Assembly: GCA_016873475.1 (NCBI GenBank)
Contig: VGXI01000015.1
Span: forward strand, 1 to 32,615
DNA from: a bacterium
Lineage (GTDB): Bacteria > Krumholzibacteriota > Krumholzibacteriia > JACNKJ01
Direction: 5' to 3'
Length of the DNA stretch: 32,615 bases
Positions 15,303 to 23,635 of the stretch are shown piece after piece (the first letter of the stretch is position 1; each line of letters begins with the position of its first letter). The notes under the pieces are model-generated. The model saw only the letters and a program-made list of their open reading frames with translations. It searched no databases and was not told the origin of the DNA. The position numbers were made by a program, and so were the translations under genes.

Positions 15303-17048
15303 TTAGTTCCCCGAGATCACCACTGCGCCACTGACCATGTCCTCTCCGCCGAGCGCCTCGAGCACCTCCCAGACGTGGGCGTTGCCCATGCAGCCTGGCG
15401 GGAAGCCGCAGTTGTTGGTGACGACAAAGAAGTTGCACAAGTAGCCGGTATCCGCACTGGGCTGCAGGCCGAGCAGCGGATTGAGGCTCTCGAGATTGTG
15501 GTTGTGGTCGATGACGATACCGCCATCGACGTGTCGCAGTGCCCCCAGCGCCTCGATGGACTCGAGGTTGTAGTTGTCTTCCAGACGCAAATCCGAACCG
15601 ATCGACACCAGGTTCTCCAGGCCGGCGAGGCTGACCAGGCCCGGGCAGACCTCGATGTCCAGGTGCGTGTCGAGGGTCTGTATGCTGCTGAGCGCCGTGA
15701 TGTCCGCGAGCTGAGGGCAGTCGTTGATGAAGATCCCACCGTTGGGCAACCCCGGAAGCGCCGCCAGCCCGTCCAGGCTCGTCAGCGCGTCGCAGTACTG
15801 GAAAGACAGCCCGCCGACGTAGACGAGGCTGCTCAGGCCCGTGAGGTTCGTGAGCCCTTGGTTGTTCTCGATCTGCAGATAGCCGTCCACGCGATGCAAG
15901 CGCTCGAGGCCGGTCAGGCTGGTCAGCCCTGCGTTGCCCCAGATCTGGCAGTGGCTGTGTACCTCGGTGAGGCCAAGGCCGGTCAGGCTGACGAGCGCAT
16001 TGCACTGAGTGATCGAGAAGCCCCGCTCGGCGATCGTGATGCCGCCCAGGCCGGCGATGCTGGTCAGGGCGTAGCAGTACTCGACGCCGACGGCGCCGAC
16101 CCGGCCGCCGATGCCCGCCAGGCCGTCCAGGTTATCGAGGTGCCAGTTGTGCACGAGGACGATCGCGCCGTAGTTAGTGAGATCGAGTGGGTTGAGCGTG
16201 CGGATGCCCGCCAGGTCGTCGAGGGTCGTCAGCGCCTGGCACTCGCGGATGACAATCGTGCCGACACGAGTGCATTGGGGCAACTCGACGGCGGCCAGGG
16301 ACAAGGGCGCGTCCAGGTTGAGACGCAGGCCGATCGAGCGCAGCTCGGGCAACGAGATGCGGGTGAAGGCGCCGTGGTAGACCGTGAGATCGCCGCCGAT
16401 GAACTCAAGCGCCGGCAACTCGACCTCCGTCAGTCCCCCCCCCTCGATGCGCAGACCACCTGTGATCCCCGTGTAGGCCAGGCAAGCATCGTAGGTCGCC
16501 TGGTCGTAGATCCTGTACTGGCCCTCGTAGATGGTGCCGCTCGCCGTGTCGAGCCCGACGGCGCCGTAGCCGCTGAAGCCGTCGATCGGCGCGCTGAGCG
16601 TGTTTGCCGTCGTGTCCACGGAGTAGCCCGGCACGACCGCCCACTCGTCGCCGACGATCTCGCAGAGCTCGAGCGAGGATTCGCCGACGCCGGCCGGCAG
16701 GGTAGCTTCATCATAGGCGATGGTCAGCGTGACCGGCGCCGCGAAGCTGAGCCCGTCGGGCGCGAACTCGAAGCAGGTGCCCGGAGCGTAGGCGTCGCTC
16801 GCCGGGTGGCTGCTGCGTGCGCTGACGCTGATCTCCGTGTCCGCCGCCAGCGCGCCCGCGGGGACGCTCAGCGTGACCGCGCCCGCCGCGAAACCGAAGG
16901 TGCCGCCGGCAGGCCCGACGACCGTGCCGTCCGGCGTACCGTCGTCGCCGGGGCCGCTGGGATCGCTGCCGCTGCAGCCGATCGTGCCCAGGCCCGCCAA
17001 CGCGCAAAGCATCGCTAGGGTACTGATCCCGGAAGTTGCTCGTCTCAC
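15303..17048 (-). CDS. Lipoprotein with receptor-L-like leucine-rich repeats
   Basis: The start is the GTG at 17048, with GAGG upstream, giving 581 residues. It places a compact lipoprotein signal first (MLCALAGLGTIGC, lipidated Cys near residue 25), followed by the linker SGSDPSGPGDDG. Residues about 40-160 resemble a ZU5/adhesin-like beta domain (GGTFGFAAGAVTLSVPAGAL). The rest is a run of short repeats of the kind LTSLTGLERLHRVDGYLQI, as in receptor L-domains and BspA-like surface proteins. It should sit on the cell envelope, possibly for binding or adhesion. Its promoter shares the paired CGTAAC sites with the lipoprotein gene that starts at 6451. Confidence 0.85.
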   Translation of the reverse strand: MRRATSGISTLAMLCALAGLGTIGCSGSDPSGPGDDGTPDGTVVGPAGGTFGFAAGAVTLSVPAGALAADTEISVSARSSHPASDAYAPGTCFEFAPDGLSFAAPVTLTIAYDEATLPAGVGESSLELCEIVGDEWAVVPGYSVDTTANTLSAPIDGFSGYGAVGLDTASGTIYEGQYRIYDQATYDACLAYTGITGGLRIEGGGLTEVELPALEFIGGDLTVYHGAFTRISLPELRSIGLRLNLDAPLSLAAVELPQCTRVGTIVIRECQALTTLDDLAGIRTLNPLDLTNYGAIVLVHNWHLDNLDGLAGIGGRVGAVGVEYCYALTSIAGLGGITIAERGFSITQCNALVSLTGLGLTEVHSHCQIWGNAGLTSLTGLERLHRVDGYLQIENNQGLTNLTGLSSLVYVGGLSFQYCDALTSLDGLAALPGLPNGGIFINDCPQLADITALSSIQTLDTHLDIEVCPGLVSLAGLENLVSIGSDLRLEDNYNLESIEALGALRHVDGGIVIDHNHNLESLNPLLGLQPSADTGYLCNFFVVTNNCGFPPGCMGNAHVWEVLEALGGEDMVSGAVVISGN

Positions 17049-17114
17049 CGTGCACCTCACCGCTAGGGGCCAGGCCCCAAACACCGAAGCGCCGCCCGTC
17101 TGGACGGCGCCTCG

Positions 17115-17147
17115 ATTCTCGGTGGAGGCCGTTACGCAGGCGTTACG
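17115..17147 (-). promoter_or_regulatory. Lipoprotein promoter with paired CGTAAC sites (second copy)
   Basis: On the minus strand CGTAAC-N5-CGTAAC (complements beginning at 17142 and 17131) is followed by exactly 10 nt and GAGAAT (17115-17120) as -10. Flanking bases (GCGCC before, CC-n-CCACC after) also match the copy at 6498-6531. Confidence 0.5.
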
Positions 17148-17162
17148 GCGCCCGGCGGCGGT

Positions 17163-19571
17163 TCAGCGGGTCAGCACCAGCTTGCGTTCCCAGCTCCCGG
17201 CCGGCGTGTGCAGCCGCACCAGGTAGAGGCCGCTGGCCAGCGGGTGGCCCTTGTCGTCGCGGCCGTCCCAGCTCAGGTTCTGCTCGCCGGCGGCCAGGGG
17301 CCCGTCGTGCAGCAGGCGCAGGCGGCGCCCCTTGAGGTCGTAGATCGCCAGGCGCGCGGGGCCTGGCGCACCCAGGCTGAGGCGCAGGGTGGTCTGCGGA
17401 TTGAAGGGGTTGGGATAGGCGTCGAGGCGGCCGGCCGCCAGCGCGGCGCCGCTCGCGGGCAGCGTGAGCGTGCGCAGCAGGGTTTCCTGGCCGTAGAGGT
17501 CGCGCTCGATGAGGCGATAGCTGAGCGCAGCCGCCGGCGCCTCGGCATCGAGGAAGCTGAAGCTCGGCCCACCGGTCAGTGGCAGCGAGGTCAGGCGACG
17601 CCAGGCGCCTTCGCCCTCGCGCCGCTCGATGAGGAAGCCCGCGCTCTCGGACTCCCAGGCCACCCCCCAGCGCAACCAGACGCCCGCGGCCGCGCGCTCG
17701 GCGCGGAACCAGGCGAGGAAAACAGGGATCGCCTCGTCGCCCAGAACAGCGACGCCGTTGCGGTCGTCGGCGACGAAGATGTGCGAGCCGGCGACCGCCG
17801 CGTCCAGGGCGCGCCCGCCGGTGTCGTAGTAGCCGGCTTCCGTCGGGTGCGCGGGATCGCTGACATCGATCACGCGCAGGCCGTCGCCGTAGTCGGAGAC
17901 GTAGGCGAAGGGCCCTGCGACGTTCACCTTGCGCGCCGAGTCGATGGTGTCGTAGTAGCCCACCTCCACTGGATTGGCCGCATCGCTGATGTCCACGATG
18001 CGCAGGCCGCGGCCGTAGGCGGCGACATAGGCATAGCTGCCGTTCACGTCCACGCCCCAGGCTGCGTCGACGAGCACGAGGCCACCCAGTTCGATCGGCG
18101 CGTCCGGATTGCTGATGTCGATGAGGCGCAGTCCCTGCGGGCCGTCGGCGACGCAGGCCAGGTTGCCCTGCACGGCGACGTCGTAGGCGTAGCCCGATGT
18201 GTTCACGCTGCCGCGGCGGACCGGCGCAGTGGGCGTGCTGACATCGACGAGAATTAGCCCCCCCTCCGAAGCCGCCACGCAGGCGATATTGCCGCTGAGC
18301 GCAATGGCGCGCGCGGCGGCGCTGCTCAGCGAGAGACTCGCGAGCAGGCTCGGGTGCGAGCGATCGCTGATGCTCACCACCTTGATGCCCGGCGTGTAGT
18401 CCGCCAGATAGGCGATATCGCCGGCGACGGCCACGTCGTGGACGTAGCCCGGCGTGTCCAGGCGCGCGATGCGCTGGACTGCGACTGGATTGCCGATGGA
18501 CAGCACGATCAGCCCCAGCCGATTGCCGGCAATGTAGGCGAACGCGCCGTCGGTGGCGATGCCCTGGCAGTAGTCGCCCGTTTCGAGGGTGGCCACCGTC
18601 ACCGGGTTGCTCGCGTTTGCAAGATCGATCGCCACGAGCCCCCCGCCCCAGTCGGCCACCCAGGCGTACCCGCCGCCGACATGCACACCGTAGGCCGCCA
18701 CGGGCGTGTTCTCCGTGCTCACCAGCGTGGGCGCGGCCGGGTTGCTGACGTTGATCACGACGAGGCCGTCGCTGTCGTCGGCCACGTAGGCCAGGGTGTC
18801 GACGACCTCGACTTCCCAGGCGAAGCTGACGGTGTCGTAGAAGCCGACCTCGTAGGGCGCCGTCGGATCGGCAACGCTGAGGATGCGCAGGCCCGCGTTC
18901 TGGTCGGCCACGTAGGCCAGGGTGTCGACGACCTCCACGCGGAAGGCGCCGCCCGGCGTGTCGTAGAAGCCGATCTCCACCGGCTGCGTGGGATCGCTGA
19001 TGTCGACGATGCGCAGGCCCGCGCTCCAGTCGGCCACGTAGGCCAGCGTGTCGACGGCGCAGACCCCGTGCGCGCGGTCGGGCGTGTTGAGCACTCCCAG
19101 CGTGACGGGATGCGCGGGATCGGCAACGCTCACGATGCGCAGGCCGTCGAAGTACTCGGCGAGCAGCACGAGCGTATCGCTCACGGCGACGTCGTAGGTG
19201 TACTGCACCGTCGCGGAGCGGCCGACCTCGACCGGCTGCATGGGATCGGAGACGTCGATGATGCGCAAACCGTCCGTCCATGCGCTCGTGTAGACGTAGT
19301 CGCCGGCCTGATCCATGCCGAGGGTCGGCCCCGGCACGGCGACCTGCCCGAGGGTCATCGGGCTCGCGGGATTGCTGACATCGGCGATCGAGAGCGAGCC
19401 GCCGTTGCCGTAGTAGAGGATCCCCGCGTCCCAGTTCGCGCCATAGCAGGGCCCGTCGGGCCAGCGCGAAAGCATCAGCAGGTTCGCGCTGTCGCCGGTG
19501 TCGCGCTCCTGGGCCGGGGCTGCGAGGGGAAGGCTGGCGAGCAAAACGAGGGCAAAGATGCTGCGCTTCAC
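17163..19571 (-). CDS. Secreted LVIVD-repeat propeller with FlgD-like sorting tail
   Basis: The start is the GTG at 19571, with GAGG six bases upstream, giving 802 residues. A signal peptide (MKRSIFALVLLASLPLAAPA) precedes about 14 LVIVD repeats of some 42 residues (pattern AYVADWSAGLRIVDISDP), expected to build a beta-propeller. Some neighbouring repeats are nearly identical in DNA at a 126-bp period (around 18781, 18907 and 19033). The last 90 residues form a FlgD/Por-secretion-like domain (LDAYPNPFNPQTTLRLSL, LSWDGRDDKGHPLASGLYL, KLVLTR). Such tails direct proteins of Bacteroidetes-related bacteria through type IX-like secretion. The protein should end up outside the cell. Its ligand is unknown. 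Confidence 0.88.
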   Translation of the reverse strand: MKRSIFALVLLASLPLAAPAQERDTGDSANLLMLSRWPDGPCYGANWDAGILYYGNGGSLSIADVSNPASPMTLGQVAVPGPTLGMDQAGDYVYTSAWTDGLRIIDVSDPMQPVEVGRSATVQYTYDVAVSDTLVLLAEYFDGLRIVSVADPAHPVTLGVLNTPDRAHGVCAVDTLAYVADWSAGLRIVDISDPTQPVEIGFYDTPGGAFRVEVVDTLAYVADQNAGLRILSVADPTAPYEVGFYDTVSFAWEVEVVDTLAYVADDSDGLVVINVSNPAAPTLVSTENTPVAAYGVHVGGGYAWVADWGGGLVAIDLANASNPVTVATLETGDYCQGIATDGAFAYIAGNRLGLIVLSIGNPVAVQRIARLDTPGYVHDVAVAGDIAYLADYTPGIKVVSISDRSHPSLLASLSLSSAAARAIALSGNIACVAASEGGLILVDVSTPTAPVRRGSVNTSGYAYDVAVQGNLACVADGPQGLRLIDISNPDAPIELGGLVLVDAAWGVDVNGSYAYVAAYGRGLRIVDISDAANPVEVGYYDTIDSARKVNVAGPFAYVSDYGDGLRVIDVSDPAHPTEAGYYDTGGRALDAAVAGSHIFVADDRNGVAVLGDEAIPVFLAWFRAERAAAGVWLRWGVAWESESAGFLIERREGEGAWRRLTSLPLTGGPSFSFLDAEAPAAALSYRLIERDLYGQETLLRTLTLPASGAALAAGRLDAYPNPFNPQTTLRLSLGAPGPARLAIYDLKGRRLRLLHDGPLAAGEQNLSWDGRDDKGHPLASGLYLVRLHTPAGSWERKLVLTR

Positions 19572-19827
19572 GCTGTACCTCAATGGTGTCGAGCTGCCGT
19601 CCGGCCGCAACTGCAAGAGGTATGCCCCGCTGGGCGGCGCCTGGCGTGCCTGGCGGCCCCCCTCAGCGAGTAATGATACACCATGCCGCACCCGTCTGGC
19701 CCCTGCTGCGGCCCCTCTTTCTGTGCGGACCCTGCGCCGGAAGCGGCGAAACATAGGTCCCGCCGGGCGTTCGTGCAATCCCCGGGCGCAGGGGCGCTGG
19801 CCGCGCCACCGCCTCTGGATTGCGGCC

Positions 19828-19856
19828 TTGATCTCCGGCCCCGCGCGGCCTAGACT
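19828..19856 (+). promoter_or_regulatory. Probable promoter of the dnaE-type gene; rest of gap featureless
   Basis: TTGATC (19828-19833), a 17-nt spacer and TAGACT (19851-19856) lie 90 bp before the GTG at 19946. The 374-bp gap 19572-19945 between two divergent genes holds no other reading frame I can support, and I see no LexA box in it. Confidence 0.4.
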
Positions 19857-19945
19857 GTACTCACCCTCCCGCGCCCGGTGGCTCCGGCTGCCTGGCGCTT
19901 TCCTTTGCCTCCCCCGCCGCCCTCCCCGCTGCGGCCGCGCCGCCC

Positions 19946-22900
19946 GTGACGCGCATGGACTTCGTGCACCTGAACGTCCACAGCGCCTACTCGCTGCTGG
20001 CCGGCACGCTGAAGCCCGAGGCGATCCCCGCCCTGGCGCGGCGCCGCGGCTTTGGCGCGCTGGCGCTCACCGACACGGACGGCCTCTTCGCCGCCGTGGC
20101 CTTCCAGCAGGCCTGCGCGCGCGAGGGCCTGCACGGCGTGCTCGGCGTCGAGCTCACGCGGCCGCGCCAGCGGCGCGAGGCCGCGCTGCCCGCGCCGCTG
20201 CTGCCCGAGTTGCCCGCGCCGGCCGTGGCCGACGGCGAGGAGGCGGAGTCCCCGCGCGAGCTGGGCGGCTTCGCGCGCGAGCGCCCCGCCGGGCCGGGCG
20301 ACGCGCGGCATCGCGCCACGCTGCTCGCCCGCAGCGAGGCCGGCTATCGCCTGCTCGGCGAGCTGATCAGCACGCGGCATCGCGATCCCGCCTTCGAGCT
20401 GGAGGCCGCGCTCGCCGCCGCGCTGGACTCGGGCGAGCTCTATCTGCTCTGTGCGGGCGAAGGGCTCCTGCGCGCGCTCGCGCCCCGCGAGCACGCGCGC
20501 GCGGTGCGCGGGGCGCGCCTCTTCGTGGAACTGCGGCCGGGGCGGGGCACGGCCGCACAGCTCGGGCTCCAGGCGCGCCTCGCCCTCGCCGAGGCGCTCG
20601 GCCTGCCGGCCGTGGTGACGGGCGGCGTCTTCTTCGCCGAGCCCGCCGACCACGAACTCCACCGCCTGCTCTCGGCGATGCGCATGAACTGCACGGAGCC
20701 CGCGCTGCCCACGGACGCCGCCGCGCCGGCCACGGCCTGGCTGATGGACGAGCCCGCCCTGCGCGGCGCGCTCGGCCTCGCCCCCGGGGGCGGGTTGCAG
20801 GGCGCGGCCGGGCGCGAGGCCGCCCCCGGGGGCGGGTTGCAGGGCGCGGCTGGGCGCGAGGCAGCCCCCGGGGGCGGGTCCCGCGCCCTCGCGGATCCGC
20901 GCCTGGAGCGCGCCCTCGCCGCCAGCGCGGCCATCGCCGCGGATTGCCAAGTGCGCATCCCCCTCGGCCGGCCGCGGCCGCCGCGCTTCAACTTGCCACC
21001 GGGGCCGGACGGCCGGCCCAGCCACCCCGACGCCTTCCTCTATCGCCTCGCGCACGAGGGCCTGCGCGAGCGGCTCGGCCTCGCCCCCGGCGACAGCGAC
21101 ACCCGCGCCCGCCGCACCCTGGCCGCGCTGCGCCGCGAGCTGCACGTGATCCGCCGCCGCGAAGTGTCGGCCTACTTCCTCATCGCCTGGGACCTGGTGC
21201 GCTACGGCAGCAGTCGCGGGCTCGCGAGCCTGGGTCGCGGCAGCGCGGCGGGCAGCCTGGTGTCCTTTGCGCTGGGCATCACGCACGTGAATCCGCTGGA
21301 GAACGGGCTCTACTTCGAGCGCTTCCTCAACCTGGAGCGCGCGGGGCTGCCCGACTTCGACATCGACTTCGGCTCGGCGGCCCGCTACGAGATCCTCGAC
21401 TACGCCTTCCGCCGCTACGGCCGCGAGTCCACGGCGATGATCGGCACCTACCAGACCTTCCGCCCCCGCGGCGCCTTCCGCCGGCTGGTGGCGGCCCTCG
21501 GCCTGGACGAGACGCTCTGGGACGCCCGCATCAAGCTGCTGCCGCACTGGGGCAGTTGCGCCACCCTGCGCCAGCAGCTCAAAGAGCACCCGAAGAGCCG
21601 CCACCTCGATCTCGCCACGGACGACTGGCCGCGCCTGCTCGATCTCGCCGCGCGCCTGGACGAGCTGCCCCAGCACCTGGGCACGCACCCCTGCGGCATC
21701 GTCATCGCGCCGGGGCCGATCGCGCACTTCGTGCCCGTGCAGCCGGGCGCGCAGGGCTTGGCGATCACGCAGTGGGACATGCACGGCGTCGAGGCGGCGG
21801 GCCTGATCAAGATGGACATCCTCGGCCAGCGCGGGCTGGCCGTGATCGACGCCACCAGCGCCCGCGTGCGCGAGAACTTCGGGCGCGCGCCGCGTCTGGC
21901 CGGCGACCCGCCCCCGGGGGCGGGTCCCACTGCCGTGCGGCGGGGGGCGCGCACGCAGCGCGGCGAGGCGGCGGACGCGGTGAACCCCTTCACCGATCCC
22001 GACACGCGCGCCCTGCTCGCGCGGGGCGCCAGCGAGGGCTGTTTCTATATAGAGAGCCCGATCATGATGCAGATCCTCCGTCAAGCCCGCTGCGAGGAGT
22101 TCGAGACGCTGACCGCGCTGTCCTCGATCATCCGTCCCGGCGTGAGCAACTACGGCGGCAAGCGCGACTACCTGATGCGCCACCGCGGCGAGGAGCCGGT
22201 CCGTTTGCTTCACCCGCTTCTCGAGCCGCTGCTGCGCGACACGCACGGCTGCCTCATCTACCAGGAGCAGGTGATGCGCGTGCTGCAAGTCATGGGCGGC
22301 ATGACGCTGGGCGAGGCCGACGCCTTTCGCAAGATCATGTCGGGCAAGGGCGGCGGCGACGCGAAGGCCTTCGAGGAGCGCTTCTTGGTTGGGGCGCTGA
22401 CGCGCTTGCAGCTGGCAGGCGAAACGGAGGAGGAGGCCGGGCGCATCGCGCGCGAGCTGGGCCGGCAGGTGGCCAGCTTCGCCGGCTACGCCTTCTGCAA
22501 GGCGCACAGCGCGAGCTTCGCGCGCGAGAGCTTCGAGAGCGCCTACTGGAAGGCGCACTACCCCGCCGAGTTCATGGCCTCGGTGATCGAGGAGCGCGGC
22601 GGCTACTACAGCACGGCCGAGTACGTGGAGGAGTCGCGTCGCCTCGGCCTCGCGCTGCTGCCGCCGCACGTGAACGCGGGCACGCTGCGCAGTCTCGGCA
22701 CCTCGAACGGCGCGCCGACCCGCGATCCTGCGGGCGACGCGGGACTCCCCCCGCGCGCGCCGCGCGACCCGGCCGTGCCGCGGGGGCGCCTGCGCATCGG
22801 GCTCTCATTTATGCAGGGCGTGCGCGAAGCGGCGCTCGCGTGGCTCGCCGAGGAAGGCGCGCGGCGGCCCTTCGTCGCCCTGCGCGAGCTGGTGGACCGC

Positions 22901-23635
22901 GCGCGGGCTGCGGGCGGCAACACGGCGCCGCGGCGCTACGAGCTGGCGCGGCTGGCGCGCGTGGGCGCGCTCGATGGCTTGGCGATTGGCGGCGCGCCCG
23001 AGCGCGCGGACGATCGCGGCAGCGCCGGCCGCGGCGCACCCGCCCCCGGGGGCGGGTCGGAGCGGGCTGCGTTGCTCGAGGCGCTCGCCGCGCTCTGGCC
23101 CGAGGCCACGGCGGCCAAGGCCAACACCGAGGCCTTTGCGCCGATCGATTGGCCCGCGGCCGGCGCCGACGCCGAGGCCATCCTGCGCGCGCGGGCCCGG
23201 CTCGAGCTGGGCGGGCTGGGCTTCACGCCGTCGCTGCACCCGCTCTTGCTGTCGCCGGTCTTCGCGGGCAACGGCAGCGGGCGCCTCACGGCCGCGGCGC
23301 TCACCGCCCGCGGGGCAGCGCTCGCTTCGCGCGAGCGCGTGGACCTGGGCCGCGTCGCGCTGCACGGCGTCAAGGTGGCCGGCAAGACGACGCGCACCGA
23401 GAAGGACCAGCGCCTGATGGCCTTCGTCACCTTCTCCGACGAGACGGGCATCTTCGAGACGGTCTTCTACCCCGAGGACTACGCGCGCCTCGCGCGGCGG
23501 CTGCGCGGGCTGGGGCCCTTTCGCGTGGAGGGGCGGGCGCTGGTCGAACTCGGCGAGCTGCTCGTGGAGGTGAAGGAGATCCGGATGCTTGAGGCGAGCA
23601 GTCAGAGAGCGGCGCCCGTTCACCTTCCGGCCTAG
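19946..23635 (+). CDS. DnaE-type DNA polymerase III alpha subunit (accessory/DnaE2-like)
   Basis: A 1229-aa C-family polymerase from the GTG at 19946. The ATG at 19955 gives the same protein less three residues. The PHP domain comes first (VHLNVHSAYSLLAG, ALTDTDGLF). The polymerase core has GRGSAAGS and the catalytic PDFDIDF with Asp472 and Asp474, then THPCGIVIAPGPIAHFVP, LIKMDILGQRGL and FAGYAFCKAHSASFA. A C-terminal OB fold follows (HGVKVAGKTTRTEKDQRLMA). The usual tau-binding tail of replicative DnaE is missing, which favours a lesion-bypass or accessory role, although imuA/imuB genes are not adjacent. Three loops have been extended by a GC-rich palindromic repeat. It converges on the DUF4143 ATPase gene and both stops share one CTAG. 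Confidence 0.9.
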   Translation: MTRMDFVHLNVHSAYSLLAGTLKPEAIPALARRRGFGALALTDTDGLFAAVAFQQACAREGLHGVLGVELTRPRQRREAALPAPLLPELPAPAVADGEEAESPRELGGFARERPAGPGDARHRATLLARSEAGYRLLGELISTRHRDPAFELEAALAAALDSGELYLLCAGEGLLRALAPREHARAVRGARLFVELRPGRGTAAQLGLQARLALAEALGLPAVVTGGVFFAEPADHELHRLLSAMRMNCTEPALPTDAAAPATAWLMDEPALRGALGLAPGGGLQGAAGREAAPGGGLQGAAGREAAPGGGSRALADPRLERALAASAAIAADCQVRIPLGRPRPPRFNLPPGPDGRPSHPDAFLYRLAHEGLRERLGLAPGDSDTRARRTLAALRRELHVIRRREVSAYFLIAWDLVRYGSSRGLASLGRGSAAGSLVSFALGITHVNPLENGLYFERFLNLERAGLPDFDIDFGSAARYEILDYAFRRYGRESTAMIGTYQTFRPRGAFRRLVAALGLDETLWDARIKLLPHWGSCATLRQQLKEHPKSRHLDLATDDWPRLLDLAARLDELPQHLGTHPCGIVIAPGPIAHFVPVQPGAQGLAITQWDMHGVEAAGLIKMDILGQRGLAVIDATSARVRENFGRAPRLAGDPPPGAGPTAVRRGARTQRGEAADAVNPFTDPDTRALLARGASEGCFYIESPIMMQILRQARCEEFETLTALSSIIRPGVSNYGGKRDYLMRHRGEEPVRLLHPLLEPLLRDTHGCLIYQEQVMRVLQVMGGMTLGEADAFRKIMSGKGGGDAKAFEERFLVGALTRLQLAGETEEEAGRIARELGRQVASFAGYAFCKAHSASFARESFESAYWKAHYPAEFMASVIEERGGYYSTAEYVEESRRLGLALLPPHVNAGTLRSLGTSNGAPTRDPAGDAGLPPRAPRDPAVPRGRLRIGLSFMQGVREAALAWLAEEGARRPFVALRELVDRARAAGGNTAPRRYELARLARVGALDGLAIGGAPERADDRGSAGRGAPAPGGGSERAALLEALAALWPEATAAKANTEAFAPIDWPAAGADAEAILRARARLELGGLGFTPSLHPLLLSPVFAGNGSGRLTAAALTARGAALASRERVDLGRVALHGVKVAGKTTRTEKDQRLMAFVTFSDETGIFETVFYPEDYARLARRLRGLGPFRVEGRALVELGELLVEVKEIRMLEASSQRAAPVHLPA
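20780..20879. repeat. 42-bp tandem repeat with GC-rich palindrome inside polymerase gene
   Basis: GCCCCCGGGGGCGGGT occurs at 20780, 20822 and 20864, with a near-identical 42-bp unit between copies. It encodes two and a half copies of a 14-residue unit (APGGGLQGAAGREA, residues 279-311) that looks like an unstructured insertion after the PHP domain. Confidence 0.85.
21906..21925. repeat. GC-rich palindrome, copy 4
   Basis: A perfect 20-bp palindrome, ACCCGCCCCCGGGGGCGGGT, read here in a different codon frame (DPPPGAGP) from the other copies. It sits in a loop that is poorly conserved in the family. Confidence 0.8.
23038..23057. repeat. GC-rich palindrome, copy 5
   Basis: The same perfect 20-bp palindrome as at 21906, encoding APAPGGGS near the C-terminal part of the polymerase. 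The flanks share nothing with the other copies. Confidence 0.8.

Noticed and set aside
17049-17160. Riboswitch in front of the lipoprotein gene
   Set aside because: Only the CGTAAC repeats and a -10 can be supported; no known riboswitch core appears. The leader of the LVIVD gene (19572-19690) was also examined for a cyclic di-GMP riboswitch and lacks the conserved core.
19572-19945. LexA/SOS box before the DnaE2-like gene
   Set aside because: Only a single CTGTAC-like half appears; no second half at the right spacing was found.
19498-23592. 1364-codon plus-strand frame and 939-codon minus-strand frame over the polymerase gene
   Set aside because: Both are by-products of very high GC. The frame from 19946 holds every DnaE motif in order.
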